This document shows positions 21,135-31,617 of a stretch of DNA of 64,000 nt, piece after piece (position 1 is the first letter of the stretch; each line of letters starts with the position of its first letter). The notes under the pieces were generated by a model, which saw only the letters and a list, made by a program, of their open reading frames with translations, had not been told where the DNA came from and searched no databases. The translations under genes and the position numbers were made by a program. Source of the stretch: Arabidopsis thaliana. Its lineage: Eukaryota > Streptophyta > Magnoliopsida > Brassicales > Brassicaceae. The stretch spans positions 755,001 to 819,000 of the forward strand of contig NC_003071.7 in the NCBI RefSeq assembly GCF_000001735.4, written 5' to 3'.

Positions 21135-22719
21135 CTAAAGATTTTTGTTCTCAGAAATAAGTTCATCTTCAACAAACGGGATGGTTTTCCGAACAATTAC
21201 CCTCATAGGAGCTCCTGCAAGAAGGACAAAGTTGTGATGAAGAAACCACTAAATGAACAATTACCCTCATAGGACCTATGTCAACTGTAACTGCACCTCC
21301 ACTAGCTTGATCATCTTCAATACAGATTGCAGCATAATGAGAATCAGCCAACTCCAATAGGGCAAACTTCCATTCTCCGTTGCATTTCTTTGTCTTCTCC
21401 TGTGAATCGACAGACATTTCAGATGTCTAAAGAAAACAATTCAAGCGTCTCAAAATTATATCGCTACTGTCTATTTATACACTATACTTGCAAAAACCTT
21501 TTCTTAAAAGGAAATGAAAAAGACACTGCAAAGGAAATTTTTACAAAGTGTACAATGCAACAACTAATCGCATTTGATAAAAGCACCCTATTCAATTCCA
21601 GAGTGTGATGAAAGTCTAAAAAAAAACTTGCAAAGATTGTAGCCTCCATTTGTTCCAGCCTTAGACTGGATTGTGAAGGTATTAAAAGGTGCACCAGAGA
21701 AGCCTTTTCCTAATGCTTTCACATATGCTTCCTGGAAACAGAACCATCACAACAGTTTTTAACTTTCGAGAAGAAACGATTTACAGAATCTTAAATATAG
21801 TATTATCTGTTGTTAGTAGAAACTACCTTAAGAGTCCATAACTTAATAAACTCCTTTCGCTGAACTTCCGGGTCTGGTATAGCTGACAAAAACTTCACTT
21901 CATCAGCAGAGTAAAATCTTTCTGCTAATGCTAAGACATCATGTTTTATCTTCCTTTCCATTTCTTCAAGATCAATACCAACCTACAATCGTAGTAAACT
22001 GCAAGTGTTCAAATTTATAAAACAAGAAAACATTGACAAAACTGTATGTATTTGCCTTAACAAAAGACTTACAGGAACATGTACAGTCACTCCACAGGAA
22101 ATCAATGAATCTGTGTGGGAGATGTTAAAATGCAATGGTGGGCTATCACAGTTCTTATAACTCTGCCAATCTACCTGTAATTGAAAGTTAAACACATATA
22201 AGCCGAGACGATGAGTCTAGTGTAATCCCAAATAACTGTCCCAGTCTCACCTCAGGCTTCCCATACATGTTCTTCTTGAATATCAAGGTCCTAGGATCGA
22301 CCACATTGTTTGTCTGATCTAGAAAATAAAAATATAAACATTACAGTCAATGCTCTGCAAACAAAACTTAACTAGGAAACTCCAATGGCTAATAACATAC
22401 ATCTAGCAATGGTGGTGCGAACCAATGTGCGAGCAAGCAAAGCATTCTTCTGAAGCTTATTACCTCGCATCTGAAGAACTTTATCATTCTCAGATGGTGA
22501 CAGAATTTGAGAGTAGTGTTTTAAAAGAGATATACTTTTCACTTCATCTGGAACAACATACCATAGATGAGTCTCCCTACATGAAATGAATAACAACACA
22601 ATTCATTTCCACAACTCTGCAACCTGTGATAACAGTGGAGCGACTTACATCCGAGATGGAAGTTGCAGAGGAACCAGTGAAGGCAATTCGATCGAGAAGA
22701 TTCTCTGAATTTGTGACAT
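21135..22719 (-). CDS. 4'-phosphopantetheinyl transferase-like protein, C-terminal frame uncertain
   Basis: Exons on the minus strand: 22719-22649, 22576-22401, 22318-22251, 22174-22073, 21982-21827, 21731-21628, 21399-21297, 21214-21135. The first six join in frame and encode THLWYVVPDEVKSISLL, QMRGNKLQKNALLARTL, LHFNISHTDSLISCGV, VGIDLEE and FIKLWTLKEAYVKALGKG. The last two are the Mg2+/CoA-binding V-G-[IV]-D and W-[ST]-x-K-E-A motifs of Sfp-type transferases, which load phosphopantetheine onto acyl carrier proteins. Exon 6 ends in phase 2 (donor AA|GTTTTTTTTT), but the recognisable next exon (CNGEWKFALLELADSHYAA) starts in phase 0 at every usable AG. Unspliced, exon 6 runs to TAG after about 13 further codons. 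The last two exons do join each other well (..SGG|APMRVIVRKTIPF). The gene may be a recent pseudogene or encode a truncated protein. Corresponds to At2g02770. Confidence 0.75.
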
Positions 22720-22860
22720 GACACTATTTCTTATCAGCTCCGACACGTTGGTCGGAAGTTTCTCCGGCGATTTCTTGCCGCACCAGAAGAAGACGAATCT
22801 GTTTGGTTGTACGTATAAGTCTATTCCCTAAATTTTACAATGCACTAAATGGCAGATGCA

Positions 22861-22945
22861 AATAATCTGGGCCAGGCCCATCGGTCTTACTCCCTTATAT
22901 GTTGGACTTATGCGTCGCAAATACTTTGGGCCAGGCCCATGGGCC
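22861..22945. promoter_or_regulatory. Paired site-II-like (TGGGCC/GGCCCA) elements upstream of the transferase gene
   Basis: GGGCCAGGCCCAT occurs twice, near 22870 and 22929, embedded in a longer imperfect repeat (CTGGGCCAGGCCCAT-C/G-GG). TGGGCY site II elements in plants bind TCP factors and mark promoters of proliferation and housekeeping genes. The sites lie 140-230 bp before the minus-strand ATG at 22719, a suitable place. The function here is inferred. Confidence 0.55.
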
Positions 22946-23010
22946 TTACTTTCATATAAGATCGAAGTACAGTATACGTTTAACCAAACTAGTCATCATC
23001 GGCGGAGAAC

Positions 23011-23158
23011 CCATGACCGTCGCTGCGGTGGCTTCTCGACGCCATGGAACTCGCGTCTGAGAGAGCTCACATATCAGAGGAGGTTGCGAGGCTGAGCCTA
23101 TCTATCTTGGAGGCTCAGGAGATTGGTCAAGAAGTAAGAAGCTAGTAAAAGCCAATGG
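23011..23158 (+). repeat. Duplicated fragment, copy 1 (partner at 26060-26260)
   Basis: CCATGACCGTCGCTGCGGTG to GTAAGAAGCTAGTAAAAGCC is shared with 26060-26260 in the same orientation. In this copy an ORF starts at 23044 (MELASERAHISEEVARL, then SLSILEAQEIGQE) and runs into GTAAGAAG, a plausible splice donor, so it looks like a cut-off first exon of an unidentified gene. The partner has a roughly 70-bp replacement in the middle that destroys this ORF. Confidence 0.75.
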
Positions 23159-23435
23159 CATCGTTAGTTCGTTAAAATATGCTTCATGGGATCAACTTTA
23201 CAACTTCAACACATGACAAATAAGCATTAGATACATTGACGTTGAGAAAATCCTCATAGGTAATACCAAAAACCTCACGAGAAAGAAGAAACAAGTTTCT
23301 TAAACTAGAAAAAGCACTAAAGTTCAGCAACGTAGAGGAAAAAATAAAGGAAGAAACGAGAACAATGATGCATCAGATGACAAATACTTAAGCCTCCTCT
23401 ACCACAATGCTCGAAGACTTTTTCTTCTTTGACTT

Positions 23436-24786
23436 CTAACTTACATTCTCCTGCGGCTCTCTGATAACAACATCGTGATCAACGTTCCTTGAGCTAGAAG
23501 CAACTTCAGTATCTTCTTTAGTCGGGGCTGCCTTGTCTTTCTTTGTCCTTCCTTTCTTAGCAGCCTTCACAGATGTAGTAGCCTCATCAGCATATTTTCC
23601 ATCAACACCATCTTTGTTGAGCCCTTCGTTCTCAACATCAGCAGATTGATTGATGTCTAAAAATTCAGCAGTTAAAAGATTTTTCGAAGCACTTGGAGCT
23701 AATCAAGGTATAATAATGTACGAATATCTAGATATGTAAATCAGTAAACACAAAAAAAATGTTTACCTTCTACTATTGCTCCTACACGAACATCTTCTTC
23801 ATGACTCTCGTTCTCATCATCCACAAGTGCAAGATCATTCTCTTGGTCAATCGTAGCAGCACTTTTTTCTCCCTTTTCAAGATCTATGGAGCATAGAAAC
23901 AGATTAAGGGCACTCTCACAGTCTCACGCCTCTCAGCTAATTCAGTTTCGAACGTTACTTCAAGAATAACATCACCCTTATAATGTCTTAATAAAAGCTG
24001 ATCGTACAATCAAATGTAACTTGACTAATACTCTCCAATAACATCAGCTATATACTCCATAGACCACAATAGAGAAAGAAAAAAAAACAGATGTTACCTT
24101 TTCCTGTTGGTGACATTGCCAAAGACTCAACCTCTCCTTTTCCACTTGACTGATCCCCAAGAGATCGTTTCTTATGACTTCTTTTGGTACTATCCAAACT
24201 TTTCAGTTTCCTCTTTTTAGTTTTATCATCACCAGCTTGGGTTACCGGAGCTTCCTTAATAGTCAGATCATTGGTCTCTCTCTCAAGTAAACTAGGGTTT
24301 GACAAAGGAGTTTCTCCAGTCAGCATTTTACCCTTCTCCTCAACCCTCAGCACATCAACAAAAAGAAACGATTCGTTGCTTTGGAAAGCCGTGTTCAAAG
24401 TCAGAGAATCAACTAAATGATAAAGTTGACCGCAACAGTTAACCTATAAAACAAAAAACAAACCTTCCTTGAGTTGTTGTTTCTTAAACAAGAAAACTGT
24501 CAGTGTGTATGAAGAAAACATTGTAACCTTCAAAGCGGAGATAGTGATGTTTCCAAAACTAGGGAAACACTGTTCATGCTCTTTGCAGATTTTCTCTGTA
24601 TATAAACAAACAAAAAGAAACATTAGTTTCGTTAGAAAAGATGCAAAACTCAAAAACAAAAAAAAACAGAGATTATGAAGAGTCACCTTTGAATGTAGAT
24701 ACAGTATCATCCTTGTCCATGAGAAGGCCCAGACGAGTATCCATATTAGTAGTTACAAAGACACATTTCATGCCGGAATCTTCCAT
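23436..24786 (-). CDS. Lysine-rich, probably nuclear protein of unknown function
   Basis: Five exons, 24786-24687, 24595-24528, 24443-24098, 23883-23767, 23656-23436, join in frame to 283 codons plus stop. The N-terminal 85 residues are ordered-looking (MKCVFVTTNMDTRLGLLMDK, TVSTFKEKICKEHEQCFPSF, FLFVDVLRV), reminiscent of a ubiquitin-like beta-grasp fold, though this is only an impression. The rest is low complexity and very rich in Lys, Ser and acidic residues (KKRKLKSLDSTKRSHKKRS near 145-165; KAAKKGRTKKDKAAP near 245-260), typical of nucleolar or chromatin proteins and giving several possible nuclear localisation signals. I do not recognise the family. Anomaly: directly after the stop the same frame continues KSKKKKSSSIVVEEA to TAA at 23388-23390, and the stop lies inside GTAAGTTAG, which looks like a collapsed intron (see findings). 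Confidence 0.75.
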
Positions 24787-25206
24787 AGCTAAATCAGAAG
24801 GATTATTGTAAGAATAAACTAGGGTTTTGAATAAGTTTAGAAGAAATGAAAACTTCTCGCTATGATTGAGATTTATAAGCGACTTTCTTTATTAGAGAAG
24901 AAATATCAAAAGTCATTTGTATTGGGAAATGAAAACACTTTAATTACGAAACCAGAACGTCATCAATACTATCGTAATGCTATCTTTTCGTCTTCTTTCT
25001 AGTTTACGATGACTCATAATTACTTCTTCTATGAGATTTTCCCATTTCTACACCTTCCACGACTGAGACTGAAGATACTATTTACTAGGGAAACTTATAT
25101 TCATCAACACTCTAATGCTTCAACATGTTTTTTAAACCTGAAAGTAAAAAAGCCTCACCATTGCCTAACAAAAAGACCAGTTTTATAAGTTTCACAATTC
25201 TAAGAG

Positions 25207-25556
25207 CATGATATGGGGTGATACTTATATAGTATCATGAGTAATTTTTTAGTATTATTTATAATATTTGATTTTTATTTGAGATTTTTTATGATACTCC
25301 TACTAAATATGATTATATTGGTGAGACCGGTTAAGTATAAAAAAATTTTTTTTGCAAATTCAAAAATTAATATATTATAACATAAGATTACTAAAGATTT
25401 TTTTTTTCTCTGATTTGAGCGAAAATATTGACCAACCGTATGCTGCAACGTCACATGATACTGAGTATCAAAGATATCAGTCCACTGATACAAATCAGAC
25501 CCAAATTTATAATTTGATATAATTTTTGGTCTACTGATATCCAAAATAAATCACCC
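25207..25556. mobile_element. Candidate MITE-like element
   Basis: An AT-rich, non-coding block is bounded by short inverted ends: ATGGGGTGATA at the left and, on the opposite strand at the right, AATGGGTGATT. Inside, both ends also carry GATAC/GTATC palindromic pieces (for example near 25220 and 25460). The ends fit a small non-autonomous DNA element, but I see no target-site duplication, so the call is weak. Confidence 0.35.
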
Positions 25557-25586
25557 ATTGGTCCATTTGGTGTTCTAGTGGCGGGC

Positions 25587-25655
25587 CCAAATGAAGCCAA
25601 TAACAACACCTACAAGGCCACTACAGGCCCAACTCAACAATTATAGGCCCATCTT
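25587..25655. promoter_or_regulatory. Cluster of GGCCCA motifs
   Basis: GGGCCCAAATG, CAGGCCCAAC and TAGGCCCATC fall within 70 bp. Such clusters mark plant promoters, yet the nearest start codon (24786, minus) is 800 bp away. It may be the relic of a promoter moved with the shuffled fragments that follow. Confidence 0.4.
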
Positions 25656-25879
25656 TATACTGTACCGTTAAGATAAACCTTGTCAAAATGGAATAAGAGA
25701 GAAACATCTCTTCTGGCGAAAAAAAAAAAAAGAGAAACATCTCTTCTACTATTGTTGTTGTTATTTTTGATGCTACAAACTACAAAGTACACTACAATAC
25801 GAGGATTGCTATAAACAATTCAAAATCAACATCCTTTCTTTACAAACCTGAGAAATCAATGAGTCAATTGGTGTTTTTT

Positions 25880-26067
25880 TCAAGTGTCCCATATCATAAC
25901 AATGGCAATGACAACAACTTCAAACAACACAGCCAAAAACTTATAACCAGGCTCATCCACATGGACCATCTTGTTTGGTCGATACCCTTTTGCCAATAAA
26001 TGGTTCATAGACACATAAACAAATACCCCACACGCCAAGCTCATCGAAAGTGCCAATATCCATGACC
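25880..26067 (-). pseudogene. C-terminal fragment of a multi-pass transporter-like gene
   Basis: On the minus strand this encodes about 60 codons to a stop at 25880: [20 protein letters not shown], then [20 protein letters not shown] and [20 protein letters not shown], with two hydrophobic helices. From memory it resembles the end of a plant ZIP-family metal transporter (At3g08650 type), which I cannot verify. Upstream it runs directly into the duplicated block (26060-26260), where the reading changes to unrelated sequence, so only the 3' end of the gene is present. Confidence 0.55.
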
Positions 26068-26260
26068 GTCGCTGCGGTGGCTTCTCGACGCCATGGAACG
26101 TGCGTCTACGAGAGCTCACATATCAAACTCGAATGAAGGAAGCTGGTGTGTATGTGTTTGTGATCATCGAGCGTTTGTCATGATCCTGTCTTCTTGTGCC
26201 TATCTATCTTGGAGGCTCAAGAGATTGGTCAAGAAGTAAGAAGCTAGTAAAAGCCAATGG
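26060..26260 (+). repeat. Duplicated fragment, copy 2 (partner at 23011-23158)
   Basis: It shares its left part (CCATGACCGTCGCTGCGGTG to GAGAGCTCACATATCA) and right part (CCTATCTATCTTGGAGGCTC to AAAAGCCAATGG) with copy 1, with about 70 bp of different sequence between. Its left edge coincides with the break in the transporter-like fragment. Confidence 0.75.
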
Positions 26261-26689
26261 TATTGTAACAAAATTTGTTTTGTGAGCGAAAATGCATTGA
26301 TCAGTAGTATGTATGCTAGGTGAGGTAACTTGGCAAAGCCACTTGCTGTTTTCGACATCTTACCTAACCTGGGTATAGCTATGGTTATTATAGTTATGTG
26401 GAACACAAGCACTTGTTTTTAGCTAGCGATACAAGTCATAACAAAGGAAGTTTATAGAATGCTGGATGAGGTAGAGACTTCTGTATTGGAGATTGCCCGA
26501 AACACGGAGTGTGGTTGAGATGGAGAGGTTAGACGTGAGCATAGTGAGAGGTTTGCAGTAACTTTTGGGATTTTCTATAGTATTCCAGGCACAGAGATTC
26601 TTGTTATAAAGAACCTGTGAAGGTTTTTGAAGATTTTGATGTCTTCATCAAGCAGGTTAGCAAGATTGTAGACTGCTGATTTGTTTTAA

Positions 26690-26765
26690 GAGATGCACGA
26701 ATGTTCAGCGAAAGCAAGCGCGAATACAACAGAAGAGTCTGCAATGTTGTCGAGCAAAGCTGGAC
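26690..26765 (+). pseudogene. Fragment of the last exon of UBC2
   Basis: GCACGAATGTTCAG-C-GAAAGCAAGCGCGA and following bases to AAAGCTGGAC match UBC2 at about 20068-20140 with a handful of substitutions. The stop region and part of the 3' UTR are deleted, after which similarity resumes (CTCTTACATGTCTTTGTGTG versus CTCTTTTATGTCTTTCTGTG). There is no start codon, so this is a non-functional scrap, the counterpart of the kinase fragment next to intact UBC2. Confidence 0.88.
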
Positions 26766-26931
26766 ACACTCTCTTACATGTCTTTGTGTGTTTTTCAACT
26801 CCTTTTGCTTTTTATTCACAGATTACTAAGTTAGCTAATAAAAGATATTTCAGGTAGTCCATGAAACTACATCTTGACTTGTTTGAAACTTATTATTGTT
26901 TCTACAGTTTTTGCCTCTCTTTATGATCATT

Positions 26932-29646
26932 TCATTCATATATTGCTTTCATGGATGATTCATGATTCCCACTGCTTGGTCTCCATCCTTGCTGCACTTG
27001 AATTGTATACTGTAGATTCCACACAACGTCTTCTATGGAAGGACGCTTGCTCTGATCTTCGCAAAGACAGTTGATAGCAAACTCTACTGTCGTCCTCAAC
27101 GACTCATAAGCATATGATCCTTTAACAGATGGATCTGCTAAGCTGCTCAATACTGATGGTTCATCTCTCAAACCGTTCTCCAGCTGCAGGAAATAATAAC
27201 ATTGAGGTTCTAAATTTGTAAGCCGTGTCGGATTCTTAAAGATGAAAAGGTTCTGACTGAAACAGAACAGACCTGAAGCTTCAAACTTCCCATCTCTGAA
27301 GATCCTGCAGCAACTACTTTCCCTGTGATGATTTGTAGTAGTATCACTCCAAACTGGTACACATCTTCTTTCTCTCTATCTTCATTACTGCACATTATTC
27401 ATTAACAAGTTTCAAAATTTGATAGAAGAGAACACATTTGATCATATCTTAAGAAACAACAACAACCTCCGAGGTTTTTTGGCTTGAGGCCTCTCTTCTC
27501 CAACCTAGAAATGCCATTAAATTTTCTTAGATTCAATTAATAGAAGAAGAAATAAAACAAAGTTTTATACCTTGGATGGTAAAGGAATAGTATAGCCACT
27601 GATTTTTACTGTGAGTGTTTCATCAAGCATGATGTTCTCTATCTTCAAATTGTTCCCAAAGATTCCTGGTGCTACTCCCATATGCAAGAACTGTATCCCT
27701 CGAGCGACTCCTATTGCTATCGCCATTCTCTGAGGCCATTTCAGTACCTCTTTCTTCCTACAGTCTGATCACAAAAATTCCCATAATGAATAACCATTTG
27801 AGTCTATGGAAACCTGAATATATATTCTAATCTTTTTCAGGTTATTATTACTTGTGAGAAAGTCCCGCAATGATCCACTAGAGATGTATTCTTGAACAAT
27901 GAAGATGGTGTGTCCAGCGTGTTGATTGTGGTCTTGGTTACTGGCAATGGAGTGTCCAAGAACGCTAACCAAATGCATATGCCTTAGCTTTGATAAAACT
28001 TCCATCTGTTGAGCTAAGCTTTGTGGCAAGCTCTTCTGCTTCAGCTTGATAACTCGCACTGTCACTGGTATGCCTTCTCTTAGACAACCTCTATACAGCT
28101 GTTCGAATACCAAATATATTAAGTAATCTATTAGGTTCGTCGCCAGAGTCTCAAGTCAAGTTTTTGTTTTTACCTGTTCGCAGAACAGGCTAGCTGCATC
28201 AAAGTCGTTAGTCGCTTCTTCCAGTTCCTCCAAGGAGAAAACGCGGTACGGTGGCAAACCAATCACTGCAGATCTCATTGTCTGTGGTACACGTCCTACA
28301 CTCAGAAAGATCCTGTTAATGGTTTTTGCTAGAGAAAGACTCAGTTTCAAGTGTCCAAGTATTAATAAGATAAGTCATTGTTTACTTGAATCTGGTAATG
28401 ACTTAGAGCTGGCAGTTGTGGTGCTGCAAACAGAGACTTTATCAGAGGCATGTCTCTCATTGTTGCTGTTGTTCACTTCAAAAGGATCATCTTCTGATCT
28501 TGATCTTCTTCTTTTGAGGGCAATCAAAACCAACAGAACCAAAATTGCTGCAAGGATGATCACACCGATGATTATCAAAATCACTAACCCGAGTTTGATT
28601 CTTGCAGAATCTTTATCTTTAGCCTTGGGGATAGGTTCCACAGCTATTGCCTTGCTTGCTTGGTTTTGACAGAAAGAAAGCGGACGCTGATACTTCGCGT
28701 TAGGAGTGCCAATCAAAGACAAGCAGTTGAATGAGAAAAGCACTGTCTGATTACTGAAACTCTTTGAAGAGTAGCAAGAAGGAAGCTTTCCAGTTAAAAG
28801 ATTGTGAGACACGTCTAAAGTTATAATCTTTGAGGAGGTGCAAGAAGAATTTGGAAGTGACCCGCTTAACAGATTCTGATCCAAACTGAGAATTTGAAGA
28901 GAAGGAATCGAAAACAGAAACTCTGGAATCGACCCGGTGAATTCGTTGGAAGAAAGGTCTAAACTTTGAAGGTTATTCAGCTTCTTGATCTGTTCTGGAA
29001 TCTTGGATCTAAAGGAGTTGTTCTTCAATGAAACAGTGGTGAGCTTACTTGGGAGTGAAGGAACTTCAGGACCGAGTTTATTACCTCCCAAATCCAGCTC
29101 TTGAAGATTTGATAATCCTCTGAGATCATCAGAGACAAAACCCCAGAACATATTGTCTCTTAAAACAAGGCTTTTCAGATTCTTCAAAGACACAATCTCT
29201 TCTGGAATCTTCCCAGAGATGAAATTAGAGCTAAGATTGAGAGACTCAAGAGACGGTGATAGCTTAGTGATGATCTTAGGAGAAAGAGAACCAGAAATTC
29301 CGAGAGAAGTAAGAGACAAAGTCTTTAAGCTCGATAGTTGTGTAAGAAGAGTGAAGAGTTTATGAAAACTTCCAGAGAGCTTACTAGTTCTGTTCCCGGT
29401 GACGGTTAACTCTGTTACGTGACCATGGAGGCAGATGATTCTCAAGGAAGGAGACGGACGAATGTGACAGAAGTTGGTTGTATCAGTCCATGATTGAAGA
29501 ACCTGTGGATATTGTAGTTGCTTCTGGATTTCAAGAAGAGTTTGTGATTCACTTGAAGCTACCTGAGACTCAGAGAGTACTGGAAGAAGGAAAATAAGAA
29601 GAAGAAAAGTGAAGGAAGATAAATGGATTTGAAGAGAAATCTGCAT
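26932..29646 (-). CDS. Leucine-rich-repeat receptor-like protein, probable pseudokinase
   Basis: Seven exons on the minus strand: 29646-28386, 28295-28174, 28098-27852, 27764-27571, 27504-27467, 27387-27273, 27183-26932, joining to 742 codons plus stop. There is a signal peptide (residues 1-27), about nine LRRs between residues 100 and 310 (LKNLKSLVLRDNMFWGFVSD, LSNLQELDLGGNKLGPEVPS and similar), and a transmembrane helix near 345-370 (GLVILIIIGVIILAAILVLL). The kinase-like domain lacks key residues: no GxGxxG loop (FCEQLYRGCLREG); the HRD motif reads HMGVAPGIFGNNL with no catalytic Asp; DFG reads ISGYT. The VIK lysine (VRVIKL) remains. Such proteins act as scaffolds or co-receptors at the plasma membrane rather than enzymes. 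Corresponds to At2g02780. Confidence 0.93.
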
Positions 29647-30459
29647 AGTGAAGATGTGTTTTGCCTTTAGAGAAACAGAAACTCACTGAAAGTTATCATT
29701 TTTCTAGGAACAAAGACAGATCTATAGGTAGTGTAGAGGAAAACTTTGGATCAAGAGAAGAAGAAGAAGAAGTAAATGAAAGTAGAAAAGCCAATTAAGG
29801 TGGAGGCAATAAATGCAATCTTTAAGTTCTTAAACTTGGTTTGGTTGTTTGTTCATTACTGCACATTGCACAACCTCAACTTGACAGACTGTTTTGCAAT
29901 GAATCCAAGAAGATGAAATGTTTATTTATTTGATTTGATTACTACTATAACAAATTAACAATAAGAACTTGTATTTCACATGATTTTTGCTTTGTTTTAT
30001 TAGTAAAACAAGTGCTTTTGGTTATATATGATTGATCAGATAAGATTATAGAGATGTTTCATTACTTGTCGGTGATAGGTAATGAGGATTAAGAAATTTA
30101 TGTCGTGTTTTGTCTTCGAGAGAGAGAGAGAAGCCATTAGGTTTGTGTCTTTTCTTTAAAAGTGTGGTTAGAGATTCTACCAAATGTCGAGCTGTTTCTT
30201 TTATTCTGATGAACTGTTCATTTACTAATGTTAGAAAATTTGAATGGATTTTATATGATCAAGCACATCTGCACATGCAAACGGCCTTGGAATAATCGTC
30301 ACTGCGAAAGTATCATTTAATATTTTCTGCAACAGACATTTTTTTTTTATCGAAAAATATGCATTTAAAATTCAATTATTTAATTTTTATTAAAATTCAA
30401 TTATTTAATTTTATTAAAATTCAATTACAAATCAAGTTTGACAAAAAAAAAGAGAGGTT

Positions 30460-30523
30460 ATTTTGGGCTTCATACGTGTAACATTTAGCCCGTATATTAT
30501 ATATAATACGGTTAGGCCCAAAA
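30460..30523. repeat. Imperfect inverted repeat with a near-palindromic core
   Basis: ATTTTGGGC (30460-30468) is matched by GCCCAAAAT (30515-30523). Between them lies CCGTATATTATATATAATACGG, nearly self-complementary (written here as CCGTATATTA then TATATAATACGG). It could fold into a hairpin. It may be a small transposon end or chance in AT-rich DNA. Confidence 0.5.
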
Positions 30524-30675
30524 TTGTACAACCTTTGAGTCCATATATATTTCCAAATATTTTAGTTTCTATATGATTTTTTTTTTTTTTTTTTTTTTGA
30601 CAAGTAATTATACAAAAAATGATTTACTTAACATTGGGACATATATGTACTATGCTTATTCCTTGTGAATGCTAA

Positions 30676-31196
30676 TACAGTAAATTATTTATAAACTAAT
30701 CCTCGATAAATTACTATTTTTACAAATTAATAAATTCTTGACGTTTTCAATGTAATAAATAACACAAATCAATGAAATTATAAAATAATAAGTTTTTAAA
30801 AACTCTTACGTAAACATATGATCTCATCAATATCATAAATTAATAATTTTACACTTATTAATATATATATATATATATTTAATTAAATTAGTGGGATTTA
30901 ACTCTAGTATTGTTCATTTTTCTTAAATTTGTATAAAATTTTTAGTAGAGTTCATTTCTAATATTTTTACTATATTGAACAAAGTGTTTTTTGTTTACTA
31001 ACTTAACAATTGGTTTTTTATTTGTAATTTATTTTTGAAAGACATTGATTATAAAGACAAAAACTACTTCTCACATAGAAATTTTAAAAAATTACAAAAT
31101 TAATAAAATCTCTCTATAAGATTTATTAATAAATTAATACCTTTATAAATTAATTAGAATTTATCGGTTCCGAGATTATTAATTTATTAAGGTTTA
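30676..31196. mobile_element. Candidate MITE with degenerate inverted ends
   Basis: The left part contains ATAAACTAATCCTCGATAAA and TACAAATTAATAAATTC; the right part, on the opposite strand, contains TAATAATCTCGG, GATAAATTCTAATTAATTTA and TATTAATTTATTAATAAATC. This resembles the AATTAATA-rich ends of common Brassicaceae MITEs. A (TA)n tract lies at 30868-30885. No coding capacity and no clear target-site duplication. Confidence 0.35.
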
Positions 31197-31617
31197 AAAC
31201 TGAGCCTATAAACAAAAGAGGAGGAACAAGATCGTATTTCTAGGGTCTCAAACTACAAAAATGTAATGTATGAATTCATTGTAATCTATTTCAGTTTGTT
31301 TTTTACTTAGCTATTTAGGATCCTAGAATTTATTTATGAGCTTCTTTTGATTAAACAAAACTTTCGATTATTGTGTTTCAAGAAAAGTAAACTTCTCGGA
31401 TCCTAAAACTTTGATTAGACGTCATAACATGTTTTTTATTCAGAATCTGATTTGCAGCTTTTTTGCCTTTCATTTACTGTTTTACACTAAATATATAGAC
31501 AATCATCAAAATTTAAAATCTTCTATTTAGTTTTAGCTCATTTATTAAAGATCAACTGTACAAAAGTTGTAAAACAAATTCCAGTGAATGATGGTAATAA
31601 GAAATAACTTAAAATGA

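Larger units (their letters stand above)
24787..25879. other. Intergenic DNA upstream of the lysine-rich gene
   Basis: This should contain the promoter of the minus-strand gene starting at 24786. A transposon-like AT-rich block (25207-25556) and a cluster of GGCCCA motifs (25587-25655) are listed separately. No ORF in it looks real. Confidence 0.5.
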
